A stretch of DNA of 33,967 nt from Candidatus Pacearchaeota archaeon (lineage in GTDB: Archaea > Nanobdellota > Nanobdellia > Pacearchaeales > GW2011-AR1): NCBI GenBank assembly GCA_017609045.1, contig JAFCES010000001.1, forward strand, positions 1 through 33,967. The letters run 5' to 3'. This document shows positions 1-8,687 of this stretch, in pieces. A program made the translations under genes and the position numbers. How positions within the stretch are numbered: the stretch's first letter is position 1; each line of letters opens with the position of its first letter. The notes beneath the pieces are model-generated. The model did not search any database and had not been told where the DNA came from. It saw only the letters and a list, made by a program, of their open reading frames with translations.

Positions 1-1
1 T

Positions 2-397
2 GTTCCAGGAAGATACTTCAATGTTTCTAAGAAAAGAAAAATACATACACTAGGCAAGATTATAGAGATTCCTCCTTCAGTCCTCCCCATCATCAGACTG
101 CCTATTTTCTGGCTGGCCTTCAAAAATTTCCCTTCAGTTTATTCAAAGATTTTCACTAAAATAAATTCTCTTTCATCAGATTACACCTTACTTGTTTTTC
201 ATCCATGGGAATTTTTCAATCTTGAGAATTTGAATCTTCCATGGTATATTAAAAGAAAATCTGGCGAGAAGATGCTAAATACATTAGAAAATTATATTAT
301 TTTCGCTAAGAAAAACAAATACAACTTTTCCACTATTTCTGATTATCTTAAAATGCTATCCCCAACTATCTCCAAAAATCTTTCAAATGCCCTATAA
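2..397 (+). CDS. Polysaccharide deacetylase-like protein, C-terminal part (partial)
   Basis: The frame starting at base 2 is open from the window edge to a TAA at 395-397 and gives 131 residues. It contains the segment LLVFHPWEF at about residues 67-75, the kind of aromatic/His motif found near the C-terminus of polysaccharide deacetylases with a DUF3473-type tail, followed by a short helical tail. The catalytic NodB domain would lie upstream, outside the window, so the activity cannot be checked here. The last 32 bases overlap the end of the convergent radical SAM gene. The neighbouring glycan genes fit a cell-surface polysaccharide role, but this is inference from a C-terminal fragment only. 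Confidence 0.6.
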   Translation, partial: VPGRYFNVSKKRKIHTLGKIIEIPPSVLPIIRLPIFWLAFKNFPSVYSKIFTKINSLSSDYTLLVFHPWEFFNLENLNLPWYIKRKSGEKMLNTLENYIIFAKKNKYNFSTISDYLKMLSPTISKNLSNAL

Positions 398-1817
398 CAG
401 CCTTCACACCTCTTAAATTAAATTTCAAGTCTTCTATGCTCTTTATATTTCTCAATCTTGCTAATATATATTTTGGTGTTAAAAAAATAGTATAAATTTT
501 GCCACAAATCGCTGCTACTTCTTCTGGCTTATTATCTGTTGTGTTTAAAATAGGCTCTCTCATGTCATATCTTTCATACTCTTTAGGATCAAATAAAAAC
601 CAACCCTTTTTTCTCGCTTCTTTCCATAAAGGTGTTCCTGGATAAGGAATCAAGATTGTTGCCTGTAAAACATCAGCTTTTCCAGATTGCATTAACTTCT
701 TGGCGAGATTAAAAGTTTTTAGAGCATCGTCATAAGTTTCATTTGGCCATCCAACAATCATTGTTAAATGCACAGTTAATCCTGCTCCTTTAGCCCACTC
801 GCAACCCTTAATTATATCCCTGACTTTTATACCTTTATTTGTAAAATCTAAGGTTTTCTGATTTGCAGATTCCAAACCGAACTTTAACAATCTAAAACCA
901 GCTTTTTTCATTAATTTGTAGTCCTCTAATTTTAAAACTCCATATCTCATATTACAACTATATTTAATTTTTTTATTATAGCCCCTTTCAATAAGCCCTT
1001 TACATAAATCCCTTAACCATTCTCCTATTGCTAAGGTTCCAGTATCGTCAAAAATTTCCTTAACATTATACTTCTCTATTAACATTCCAATCTCATCTAA
1101 AACATTTTTTACACTTCTGACTCTGAACCTTGGATACATTCTCGGCCAAGAACAAAACTTACACTTTCCCCACCAACAGTCTCTTCCAGACGCAATGTAA
1201 AAGAAAGGTCTTCCCTGAAGATTATATTCTTTTTGATATAACTTCCATTTACATAAATCCCTGTCAATAAAAGGCAAATCATCTAACTTATGCTTTAATT
1301 GAAATCTGCTTCCCCGAATTTTCCCGTTTTTTCTATACCAGATTCCTTTAGGCACACTTTTCCTTTTCCCAGATAAATAATCAGCCAACTCATCTAATAA
1401 AAAATCATAATCTCCTCCTTGTAAGACATAATCTACGTTTGAATTTTCCAAACTTTCTTTTGGAAAGCTTGTTACGTGATCTCCACAAATTACTATTTTC
1501 ATTTCAGGCAACTTCTTTTTTATTTCATTAATAATTTTCCAGTGTTGTTTTATTACAGGAGTTTTAGTTTCAAAGGCAAACAAATCTGGTTTTTTCCTCT
1601 CTAAAAACCTGAAAAAATCCTTCTCATTAAGATTCTCAACAACACAATCTTTCCACAAAACATCATATCCTTCCTTTTTAAGTAAGGTTGCAGCACTTCC
1701 CAATACAACAGGAAATATATGTGTTGGATTAGAAAACCACTGAAATTGTCTATTTTGACTTAATAAGGCTATACCTTTTTCTGATTCAGTTGGAGGATAT
1801 CCTATGATTATTTTCAT
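366..1817 (-). CDS. B12-binding-domain radical SAM protein
   Basis: This 483-residue protein has an N-terminal cobalamin-binding-type Rossmann domain at about residues 1-150. The segment CGDHVTSFP at 111-119 is the loop typical of the radical SAM branch that lacks the cobalamin His ligand motif. The radical SAM core runs from about 205 to 420. The cluster cysteines are C214, C219 and C222, spaced CX4CX2C rather than the usual CX3CX2C and embedded in a Trp-rich context. The substrate is unknown; family members act in lipid, tetrapyrrole and natural-product modification, often as methyltransferases or cyclases. It is the last gene of the AglB-led cassette, 12 bases after the glycosyltransferase stop, which suggests a role in glycan or lipid-carrier modification (inference). 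Confidence 0.85.
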   Translation of the reverse strand: MKIIIGYPPTESEKGIALLSQNRQFQWFSNPTHIFPVVLGSAATLLKKEGYDVLWKDCVVENLNEKDFFRFLERKKPDLFAFETKTPVIKQHWKIINEIKKKLPEMKIVICGDHVTSFPKESLENSNVDYVLQGGDYDFLLDELADYLSGKRKSVPKGIWYRKNGKIRGSRFQLKHKLDDLPFIDRDLCKWKLYQKEYNLQGRPFFYIASGRDCWWGKCKFCSWPRMYPRFRVRSVKNVLDEIGMLIEKYNVKEIFDDTGTLAIGEWLRDLCKGLIERGYNKKIKYSCNMRYGVLKLEDYKLMKKAGFRLLKFGLESANQKTLDFTNKGIKVRDIIKGCEWAKGAGLTVHLTMIVGWPNETYDDALKTFNLAKKLMQSGKADVLQATILIPYPGTPLWKEARKKGWFLFDPKEYERYDMREPILNTTDNKPEEVAAICGKIYTIFLTPKYILARLRNIKSIEDLKFNLRGVKAVIGHLKDFWR

Positions 1818-1829
1818 GTTTTTTATTGA

Positions 1830-2777
1830 TTAAGAAATATTATAAACTTTTCTTCCGCTAATTAATCCATAAATCCACCCTGCACCATAAGAAAAATGAG
1901 TTCCAATTAACATAATAAAATTAGCTAATGTAATTTTCAGACTTTTTCTTATGCTTACTAAGACCATAACTAACAAATAGAAAAGAACAATGTATAATAA
2001 AACTAATCTAACATTATAAAAAAATATTGACAATACTAAGCAAAAAATAAATACTAATAATCCTATAGAGTTTAAGGAATAATATAATTTATCAAAAGAA
2101 AAATCTTCTTTTGTTAACCGAGCTATATCCCGAGCATAAATAAATACTTGTTTTAAATGTCCCTTTAATGTATCCCTGCGATGATGATAAACTATAACCT
2201 CTCCAGCATATAAGATTTTGTATCCTTTTTTCAAGCAGTCAAAACAAAACTTGCTATCTTCTGCAGTTAAATAAGAAGGGTCATAATCCTCGCTTGCCTC
2301 TTTCCTAGATATATAGTTACAAGAAGGCAATTCTTTTACAAACCTGTTTCTTGCTATTTTGTATCTTATATTAGCAAATAAAGTAGCAAAAAAATTCTCT
2401 AATACATGGCCAGAAACTCTTTCCCAAAAACTTGAATTTGGAGGGGTTAAATTAGGCCCTCCCACTATACCTATTTTTTCATCTTCAAAATACTTCAAAG
2501 CATTTTTCAACCAGTCTTTACGGGGATAAGCGTCAGAATCAATAAAAGCATAAAAATCTGCTTTACTTTTTTTCATACCAAGATTTCTTTTCACTGCCGG
2601 CTTTCCTTTCATTGAAATTACTTTAACTTTTTCCCCCCATTTATTTATAGCTTTATGATCTGGCAAAACAATAATTTCAAAATTATCATAATCTAATTTT
2701 AAACATTCTTTAATACTTTTTTCTGTTTTTTCATCTATTCTCTTACAAGGGATAATAATTGAAACTTTCTTCATCAT
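1830..2777 (-). CDS. Family 2 glycosyltransferase with C-terminal membrane segments
   Basis: This 315-residue protein begins with the GT2 GT-A fold signature (VSIIIPCKR at residues 5-13). It carries a DSD metal/nucleotide-sugar motif at D80-D82 and an acidic AEDSKF segment near residue 170, in the region of the usual catalytic base. Two or more hydrophobic helices at about 234-300 anchor it in the membrane, with the catalytic domain expected in the cytoplasm. Its ATG overlaps the stop of the upstream GlcNAc-1-phosphate transferase gene (ATGA), so the two are probably translationally coupled. A second ATG follows immediately and could also be used. It probably adds a sugar to the lipid-linked glycan used by AglB; donor and acceptor cannot be told from sequence. 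Confidence 0.88.
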   Translation of the reverse strand: MMKKVSIIIPCKRIDEKTEKSIKECLKLDYDNFEIIVLPDHKAINKWGEKVKVISMKGKPAVKRNLGMKKSKADFYAFIDSDAYPRKDWLKNALKYFEDEKIGIVGGPNLTPPNSSFWERVSGHVLENFFATLFANIRYKIARNRFVKELPSCNYISRKEASEDYDPSYLTAEDSKFCFDCLKKGYKILYAGEVIVYHHRRDTLKGHLKQVFIYARDIARLTKEDFSFDKLYYSLNSIGLLVFIFCLVLSIFFYNVRLVLLYIVLFYLLVMVLVSIRKSLKITLANFIMLIGTHFSYGAGWIYGLISGRKVYNIS

Positions 2778-3778
2778 ACCTTAAAAATTGTAAATATTAA
2801 AAAACCAAAGAAAATAACTAAAAGTTGAAATAACCATATTAACAATACAACATCTTTTTCATAAGCTTTTCCTTTTATTTTTTTCAAGAAAAAAATCGCA
2901 ATATGGTTCAAACTATAAATTTTTTTATAAGCAGGCTCTAAACTTCCATCTCTGTTCGGTTTTCCGAATGATTGTTTTTTTAATCTACCCCTTATTTTCA
3001 AAAAAGTCTCGATAATACAAGGCAAGAAAAAGAAAATAGCAATTTTCTCAAAATTTCCTAATATAGCCATTATAGCGATTAAACCTCCAATAGGATAAGT
3101 CAAAACATCTCCTGGAAAAACTTTGGCTGGAAACTTATTGTAAACTAAAAATGCAAATAAAGCAGAAACCATGCATAAGCCAATTAGGGAAAGCCAACTT
3201 GAGCCAGTCAAATACGCAACCAAACTCAATGCCCCAACCAACAAAATTCCTTCTCCTGCTTCCAGACCATTAAAGCCGGCAAGAAAATTGAATGTTGTTG
3301 CAGCCCCGCTAACCCCTATTGGAATTAAAACAAGAGCATAAAAAATTCCCAAGCTAATTTTACCAATTAAAGGCAAACTAATTTCTGGATAACCAACATT
3401 AATAACAACTAAAGGAATTGAGGCAAACACACACATAATCAACCTAAACTTTTTACTTAAACCACCACTCCACCATCCCAACAAATCATCTGTTAATCCT
3501 ACTCCCGCGAGAATTAGTACCGAGGTAGTTAGAGCAAAAATTTCGATAATATTTGATTGGGTTTCAAAATAAAAAGTTTTTAAAAATATGTAGGATAAAA
3601 CACCAAGAATAAATCCTAAAATAACTATTAAGCCTCCAGAACCAGCAACTTTCGTTTTTCTATACTTATTTAAATCTTCCCACGATAAACCTATTCTTCT
3701 TGCTTTTTTAATCCATTCTGGAAGAATAAAAAAAACTATAAAAAAACTTAAAATTATTGGAATTATTAATATAATCAT
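2774..3778 (-). CDS. Polyprenyl/dolichyl-phosphate GlcNAc-1-phosphate transferase (MraY/WecA/Alg7 family)
   Basis: This polytopic protein of 334 residues has about ten hydrophobic segments and the conserved landmarks of the family that moves a HexNAc-1-phosphate from UDP-sugar to a polyprenyl phosphate carrier. It has a DD pair at D97-D98, an NFLAGFNGLE segment at about 164-173 and FPGD with D224. The GSGG segment near residues 46-49 also fits the archaeal/eukaryotic Alg7-like branch. It would start assembly of the lipid-linked oligosaccharide on the cytoplasmic face. It lies between AglB and a family 2 glycosyltransferase on the same strand, so an N-glycosylation role is well supported by context. 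The exact sugar (GlcNAc or another HexNAc) is not determined. Confidence 0.88.
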   Translation of the reverse strand: MIILIIPIILSFFIVFFILPEWIKKARRIGLSWEDLNKYRKTKVAGSGGLIVILGFILGVLSYIFLKTFYFETQSNIIEIFALTTSVLILAGVGLTDDLLGWWSGGLSKKFRLIMCVFASIPLVVINVGYPEISLPLIGKISLGIFYALVLIPIGVSGAATTFNFLAGFNGLEAGEGILLVGALSLVAYLTGSSWLSLIGLCMVSALFAFLVYNKFPAKVFPGDVLTYPIGGLIAIMAILGNFEKIAIFFFLPCIIETFLKIRGRLKKQSFGKPNRDGSLEPAYKKIYSLNHIAIFFLKKIKGKAYEKDVVLLIWLFQLLVIFFGFLIFTIFKV

Positions 3779-3911
3779 CTTACCCGGATTTCTGTTCAGA
3801 TTTATTTAAGAAAATAAATTCTTGTTTATGTTTTTTAATTTTTTCATTCTCAATTTTTTGCAATTGTTTTAACATTTTCCCAAGTTTTAATTAAATTCTC
3901 AAAAGACATTC

Positions 3912-6635
3912 TTAGAAAATGTCTTTAGCCATCCTTACACTTTCAGGATATTTTCTACTTAAATATTCTTCTCTTCTCTCGATGTCTTCTGGATAATTAA
4001 TCTGCCAAATTTTTATTGGCCCTCTTATTCCACCAAAATAAACAAAATCCCCAAAAATTGCATTCTGTTTTTTTAAATCTTCAATAATCACATCATCTTC
4101 TTTATGTGCAAGCTTAAAATTTTTCCCCTCACCGAATAAATAAAGCTTAACCCACAAAGCATTCATAGACTTTTCAGTTACAAAAAGTGCTCTTTTTTCG
4201 TTTCTTATAAAAGCTCCTCCACTCGTTTGAACAAGTTCAGGAAGAAGATACAAACAGCCTCCATAACCTTCTTCAAATTCATATTTCTTTCTCCCCTCAT
4301 ATGCACATTTTAAGGGAATTCTATATTGTCTCCCATCATAAATAAAAATAACATCTGGCTGTTTAAATGTATCATTTTCTTTCGGCAAAACTACTGCAAC
4401 GATACTTGTTTTAAAAGCTGGAAAGAATTCTCTCTTACCATTAGATTCCCAAAGAAAGTCCTTGTCTAAAAAAGTTCCTCCAACATAATAATGAATTGTT
4501 CCATTTTTTGTTTCTCTCATGTTTTTTTCATCTTCACTCATAACAATCATCTGGCTGTATCTATCATAATTTTCATCAGAACCAATAGAAGAATAAGCAG
4601 GATACTTTCCTATTTCTGTTGAGTCTATTAAAAGGTGTGTGGCATTATGAGTATATAAAAACTCTAAAGCCTCTCTCTCATTCTGACCAGTCAAAACATG
4701 CCTTCCTAACAAATGATTCCAATAACTTATTGAATTTCCTCCATCAAGAATTGTAGCTCTGTTACCTATGCTTTGTACCCAATAACCATAATCCCACCAA
4801 TGGGCGAAAACTGTCCCCCCTTCAAACTCCTCATTTTCAATTATAGTTGGCTGAGTGTTTTCTCTTACCCAAGACATCGCTTCCTGCCATTGCTGTGTAT
4901 AAGAAGAAGGAACCATTCCTAAAGCACTTGTTTTTGTAGCTTCATAATTATAATATGCGGTGAATAAAATCACACCCCACACAATTACTGAAATTAAAGT
5001 TAAAATCCCTTTGTAATCTTTCTTCGCATTTTTAATTTTTTTAATCAAAGTTATGCCAAAATAACTTATAATTGCACAAGAAGGAACAGACAAAACCATA
5101 ATCAATCTTATGGCACTTCTTGCCCCAATTATACTGACCAGAAAAAAACTTAAAATAAACAAGTATGGAAAATTCAAATTTTCTAATCTTACAAGTTCTT
5201 TTTGTTTATAATAAAAATAGTAGATATAGATTCCAGAAATTAGTAATAGAAAAAAACTTCCTAAATATAAAAATCTACTAACAAAATTTTCTCCATTTAA
5301 TGTGCTTTTTGAAGAATACCTGCTAAAAATTAAAGCAAATAAGAAGATAGTGAAGATTAAAGTAAAAATTAATCTTCTTTTTTTATCTGCATTTTTAACA
5401 GCATCATAAAACAAGAAAATAGAGCCAAGAAAAAAAAGCCAGAAAAACAAAGGGAAACCTTTTATTGCCGGACCAAAACTTCCCTTCCAGTCACTAAAGT
5501 AAGGTTGTCTATTCTCTGCTACTGTAAATGAAAGCCTGTCGTAATATGGCTGTTTTAAATGTAAGTATATTTCTTTTATAAAGTCTGGAAAAAAATTCAT
5601 TCCAAATGAAAAAGAAAAAACAGCAAAACCAATTACAAGGGTAAATAAAATAGATAAAATTCTCTCAGGAACTTTTTCTCTCAAATCTCTAACAAGCTTA
5701 AAGTTTTTTATTTTTGTATTAAAAATAAAAAAATCAACTAATAAAAAAGAAAAAACAACAGCACTTAAACCTGTTGAAGAAGATTGTACTAATGAAGATA
5801 AAGAGTATCTTTCTGAAAATAAAAGCACAATAATAAAAGAAGAAAAAAGCCATATTGAATAAGAAAAGAATTTTGTTCTATCAAATTTGTTGCATATAAA
5901 AGCTATAAAAGAAAAAATAGCAACTGTAGTAAAAATATAAATCCAGCCTCCCCAAATCAAACCCATTAAAGCGGTAGAAATGCCAGCTAAAAGAGCAAGG
6001 AGAAGGGCTTTTTTATTTTTTTCTTGCCAAGACCATATAAAAAAATAAAAAGCAAGAAACATAAACAAAAATCCAACAGATTCTTTTTCAGGTATTCCTG
6101 CAACTGTCCTCGATACTAATGAAGGGGAAATTATTAAGAGCAATGTGGAAAGCAAAGCTATCCAGTTTTTGTATCTGCTCTTTTCAAACACTTTACCTAT
6201 AAACAGAAAAAAAGCCATTGCAGTTAATAAAAACATAAAAGCAGGAAAAATAACAGCAGAATAATTTACAGATGTTTTTTTAAAAATGTTTAGGAAGTAA
6301 TGAAAATAAGCAATCATATAAGGCAATAATCTTGTTTCCTTTGCTGTATTATATCCCAGAGGAACATACCTCATAGTATCATGGGACATCAAACTTCCAT
6401 TTTCAACAATATATTTTGCATATCTCAAAAATAAAAAAGGGTCTAAATCTGGTCCTAAAGTGTAATCCCCGGTTGTAATATCTTTAAGGTTGGGGACATT
6501 AACTGTTCTGACATGCCAGCTCATAATAAGAAGGACCACTAAACCAGCAATAATGAGCAAGGATTTTTTATTTAAAAAAAGATTAATTATCCTCTTTTTT
6601 CTTTCTTCTATCTCTTTTTCTATTTCTTCTTCCAT
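3912..6635 (-). CDS. aglB: Oligosaccharyltransferase STT3/AglB
   Basis: This is a 907-residue STT3-family protein. It has about 12-13 membrane helices over residues 23-565 and then a soluble domain. The catalytic DxD-type motif is at D63/D65 (GPDLDP) in the first external loop. A second acidic pair is at E183/E185, a SVSE/TIXE-type loop is TVAE at 371-374, and the acceptor-recognition motif WWDYG is at 613-617. The enzyme moves a lipid-linked glycan to Asn in N-x-S/T sequons on the outer face of the membrane. The start lies 16 bases after the zinc-ribbon gene stop. A suitable target, a surface protein with about 40 sequons, is encoded at 28765-31250. Confidence 0.95.
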   Translation of the reverse strand: MEEEIEKEIEERKKRIINLFLNKKSLLIIAGLVVLLIMSWHVRTVNVPNLKDITTGDYTLGPDLDPFLFLRYAKYIVENGSLMSHDTMRYVPLGYNTAKETRLLPYMIAYFHYFLNIFKKTSVNYSAVIFPAFMFLLTAMAFFLFIGKVFEKSRYKNWIALLSTLLLIISPSLVSRTVAGIPEKESVGFLFMFLAFYFFIWSWQEKNKKALLLALLAGISTALMGLIWGGWIYIFTTVAIFSFIAFICNKFDRTKFFSYSIWLFSSFIIVLLFSERYSLSSLVQSSSTGLSAVVFSFLLVDFFIFNTKIKNFKLVRDLREKVPERILSILFTLVIGFAVFSFSFGMNFFPDFIKEIYLHLKQPYYDRLSFTVAENRQPYFSDWKGSFGPAIKGFPLFFWLFFLGSIFLFYDAVKNADKKRRLIFTLIFTIFLFALIFSRYSSKSTLNGENFVSRFLYLGSFFLLLISGIYIYYFYYKQKELVRLENLNFPYLFILSFFLVSIIGARSAIRLIMVLSVPSCAIISYFGITLIKKIKNAKKDYKGILTLISVIVWGVILFTAYYNYEATKTSALGMVPSSYTQQWQEAMSWVRENTQPTIIENEEFEGGTVFAHWWDYGYWVQSIGNRATILDGGNSISYWNHLLGRHVLTGQNEREALEFLYTHNATHLLIDSTEIGKYPAYSSIGSDENYDRYSQMIVMSEDEKNMRETKNGTIHYYVGGTFLDKDFLWESNGKREFFPAFKTSIVAVVLPKENDTFKQPDVIFIYDGRQYRIPLKCAYEGRKKYEFEEGYGGCLYLLPELVQTSGGAFIRNEKRALFVTEKSMNALWVKLYLFGEGKNFKLAHKEDDVIIEDLKKQNAIFGDFVYFGGIRGPIKIWQINYPEDIERREEYLSRKYPESVRMAKDIF

Positions 6636-6651
6636 TATTCTCTTTAAAAAT

Positions 6652-6789
6652 TTATTTGATTTTTACATCCTCAACCAGCTCTTCAGCTGGCTTCTCTTTT
6701 TCTACACTTTCACTGGCGCAATAGGGACATCTTTTCCCTTCTTCAGATTCAAATCTATATCCACAATCCATACAAACAAAACTTGCCAT
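6652..6789 (-). CDS. Small zinc-ribbon protein (45 aa) upstream of aglB
   Basis: A 45-residue reading frame starts at an ATG whose upstream AGGAGG (6798-6803) is a strong ribosome binding site with 8-base spacing. Four cysteines form two CxxC knuckles (C6, C9, C21, C24), the second reading CPYC, as in small rubredoxin-like or FmdB-like zinc ribbons. An acidic/Lys tail follows. It is the first gene of the cassette, 16 bases before aglB, with a TATA-like AATTTAAATA further upstream. Its function is unknown; zinc ribbons of this size may bind nucleic acid or protein partners. It is easily missed because of its length. Confidence 0.75.
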   Translation of the reverse strand: MASFVCMDCGYRFESEEGKRCPYCASESVEKEKPAEELVEDVKIK

Positions 6790-6797
6790 TTCAAAAA

Positions 6798-6803
6798 CCT
6801 CCT
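6798..6803 (-). promoter_or_regulatory. Strong Shine-Dalgarno site of the zinc-ribbon gene
   Basis: On the minus strand AGGAGG is followed by eight bases and then ATG at 6789. This is the best ribosome binding site in the cassette and fixes the start of the short zinc-ribbon gene. Confidence 0.7.
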
Positions 6804-6824
6804 AAAATCAGTAAAAAAAAGTAT

Positions 6825-6834
6825 TATTTAAATT
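6825..6834 (-). promoter_or_regulatory. Candidate TATA box for the zinc-ribbon/aglB cassette
   Basis: The minus strand reads AATTTAAATA centred about 40 bases before the zinc-ribbon start. With an archaeal TATA-to-start distance of about 25 bases this predicts a short leader just long enough to hold the AGGAGG site. It is inference from sequence only. Confidence 0.45.
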
Positions 6835-6950
6835 TATCTTGAGGTGGTAATGCTAAACAAGTGGGGAAGAAAACTCCCTTTATTCATTAATCATTGTAAA
6901 ATTGCTTGATTTTCAATCTATCATTTTTAAGTTAACAGAACCTCTGAGAG

Positions 6951-7808
6951 TCAAAACAACATAGGAGTAATAAAAACCTCTATCAAAGCAGCAAGGAACA
7001 GAATTATCACTGCTATTATTATTAAGTTTAAAGAATCTTGTAAGATACCCCAGAATTTTTCACTTTTTGTATCATGTTTTATTATAGCAACAGAGACTAT
7101 GCCTCCTGCTAAAGCGCCTATAAAATAAGCTGCTATTTCAGGAAAACCATGTATCATATATCTCATTATGCCTAAAGGCAAGCTTGCTATATTGGATTTA
7201 GAAAAAATCCCTACAGCAGCAGCTATAACACTGGCATTCCAAGCTAATACGAATATAGCCCCAGCCCCAAAAATTAGTGAGAATACAAGTGTGAATATAA
7301 GCACATAAATATTATTTGTAAAAATCATGAATATTCTTTCTTTAGCAGTTAGAAAACCAGTTGGTTTTGCTGCTGATTCAACCCCATATTGGCTTACACA
7401 CTCTTCAAAGTTAGAGGGTCTATTAATCAGACAGTATGTTTCAATCTGCGCTCTGAAACTCTGACTGGAAGCCAGGAGGATATACCAAAATGAAAAAGCC
7501 ACAATAAAACCAAAAAAAAGCCACATCAAAGCCATTATAGCTTTGCTGTGTTCTTTTAAAATTCTGATCATTCCTTCATACTCTATATCTTTTTCTTCCT
7601 CATCTTTAATAAGATAATACATGAATGGAAGAGAAAACATAACAGTAAAAGTCACCACAAGTACCCCAGAGTACTTGGCAAGAACAGCATCAGAGGAAAA
7701 AATCCAATTAACCAGAAGAAGTGAAAGAGAAGCATAAACTACTCCTATAAAAAACATCATCCACGGCTCTTTCCCTCCTCTTTTTGGACTCAAAAGCATT
7801 TCTAACAT
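6951..7808 (-). CDS. SpoIIM-family (DUF95) integral membrane protein
   Basis: This membrane protein of about 285 residues has five or six hydrophobic helices and the family landmarks: an Asn in LAWNASVIAAAVG and a PHGFPE-like segment, here MIHGFPEIAAYF. Stage II sporulation protein M homologues are common in archaea, where their function is not known; the name implies no sporulation. I place the start at the ATG at 7808 because a TATA-like ATTTAAAT at 7831-7838 lies about 26 bases upstream, the spacing of a leaderless transcript. A TTG six bases earlier and an ATG at 7799 are alternatives. Confidence 0.85.
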   Translation of the reverse strand: MLEMLLSPKRGGKEPWMMFFIGVVYASLSLLLVNWIFSSDAVLAKYSGVLVVTFTVMFSLPFMYYLIKDEEEKDIEYEGMIRILKEHSKAIMALMWLFFGFIVAFSFWYILLASSQSFRAQIETYCLINRPSNFEECVSQYGVESAAKPTGFLTAKERIFMIFTNNIYVLIFTLVFSLIFGAGAIFVLAWNASVIAAAVGIFSKSNIASLPLGIMRYMIHGFPEIAAYFIGALAGGIVSVAIIKHDTKSEKFWGILQDSLNLIIIAVIILFLAALIEVFITPMLF

Positions 7809-7830
7809 AAACAAAAAAAGAAAAGATGAT

Positions 7831-7838
7831 ATTTAAAT
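7831..7838 (-). promoter_or_regulatory. TATA-like box for the SpoIIM-family gene
   Basis: ATTTAAAT is centred about 26 bases before the ATG at 7808. This spacing is typical of archaeal leaderless mRNAs and is used here to choose the start codon. Confidence 0.5.
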
Positions 7839-7850
7839 CTTAGCAAGTTT

Positions 7851-7857
7851 TTTATAT
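7851..7857 (+). promoter_or_regulatory. TATA-like box for the ribose-1,5-bisphosphate isomerase gene
   Basis: TTTATAT is centred about 24 bases before the ATG at 7878 and no Shine-Dalgarno site lies between them, which suggests a leaderless transcript. Confidence 0.45.
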
Positions 7858-7877
7858 TCTCCTTTTTTCTCATTAGT

Positions 7878-8687
7878 ATGAAAAAAGATTTAAGAATAAA
7901 TAAGATAATTCAGGATATTAAAGATATAAAAATACAGGGAGCAAGAAACGTCGCAAAAGCTGCTCTTCATGCCTACTCTTTAAGCTCTACAAAATCAACT
8001 AAAAACAAGCTAATCAAAGCCAGACCAACAGAACCTCTTCTTGTCAATACTTTAAAAAGATTTGAGAAACTCGGAAAAAAGAAAACTCTTCAACATTTTG
8101 ACAAAGCTCAGGAAAAAATTAACAAATTCGCACTAAAACTAATCAAACCAAATTCAGTTATATTTACACACTGCCATTCTACCAATGTTGTTAATGCTTT
8201 AATATATGCTAAGAAAAAGGGCAAAAAATTTGAAGTCTACAATACAGAAACTCGCCCCCTCTACCAGGGAAGAAAAACAGCCAGAGAGTTAAGAAAAGCT
8301 GGCATAAAAGTTACAACTTTTGTTGACGCTGCTGCAAGAGTAGTTTTAACAAAGAGTCAAGGTACAAAATCTGTAGATATTGTATTCCTCGGAGCAGATG
8401 CCATACTTAAAGAGGGTGTAATAAATAAAATTGGTTCAGGGATGTTTTCTGAAATAGCTTATCATGAAAAGATTCCAGTTTATATTCTCGCAGATTCTTG
8501 GAAATACACTAAAGAGGTTAAATTAGAAGAAAGAAATTTCAAAGAAGTATGGAAAAGAGCTCCTAAGTATGTCAAAGTAAAGAATCTTGCTTTTGAAAAA
8601 GTTCCAAAAAAGTTTATTAAGGCTATAGTTTCTGAATTTGGAATACTAACCTTGGATAAATTTATAAAAAAAGCCAGGGAATTTTAA
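7878..8687 (+). CDS. Ribose-1,5-bisphosphate isomerase (eIF-2B alpha/beta/delta family)
   Basis: This 269-residue protein belongs to the eIF-2B/MtnA superfamily. It has the nucleotide-salvage enzyme's catalytic Cys in FTHCHST (C99) and Asp in LGADAI (D174), plus the substrate loop ETRPLYQGR at 124-132. Ribose-1,5-bisphosphate isomerase converts ribose-1,5-bisphosphate to ribulose-1,5-bisphosphate in the archaeal AMP pathway. The preceding enzyme, AMP phosphorylase, is encoded at 25419 in this window, which supports this role over an initiation-factor role. The N-terminal domain is about 30 residues shorter than in the characterised Thermococcus enzyme. The stop codon overlaps that of the convergent prefoldin gene inside a TTAA. 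Confidence 0.82.
   Translation: MKKDLRINKIIQDIKDIKIQGARNVAKAALHAYSLSSTKSTKNKLIKARPTEPLLVNTLKRFEKLGKKKTLQHFDKAQEKINKFALKLIKPNSVIFTHCHSTNVVNALIYAKKKGKKFEVYNTETRPLYQGRKTARELRKAGIKVTTFVDAAARVVLTKSQGTKSVDIVFLGADAILKEGVINKIGSGMFSEIAYHEKIPVYILADSWKYTKEVKLEERNFKEVWKRAPKYVKVKNLAFEKVPKKFIKAIVSEFGILTLDKFIKKAREF

Noticed and set aside
3780..3875. A 31-codon minus-strand frame (MLKQLQKIENEKIKKH...) between aglB and the GlcNAc-1-phosphate transferase gene
   Set aside because: It ends close to the next gene and has plausible residues, but it has no ribosome binding site, is Lys-rich by base composition, and a competing 19-codon frame overlaps it. I could not support it as a gene.
6490..6831. Plus-strand open frame opposite the aglB start and the zinc-ribbon gene
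   Set aside because: The minus strand holds two real genes with the aglB motifs and zinc cysteines; the plus-strand reading has neither start signal nor protein pattern.
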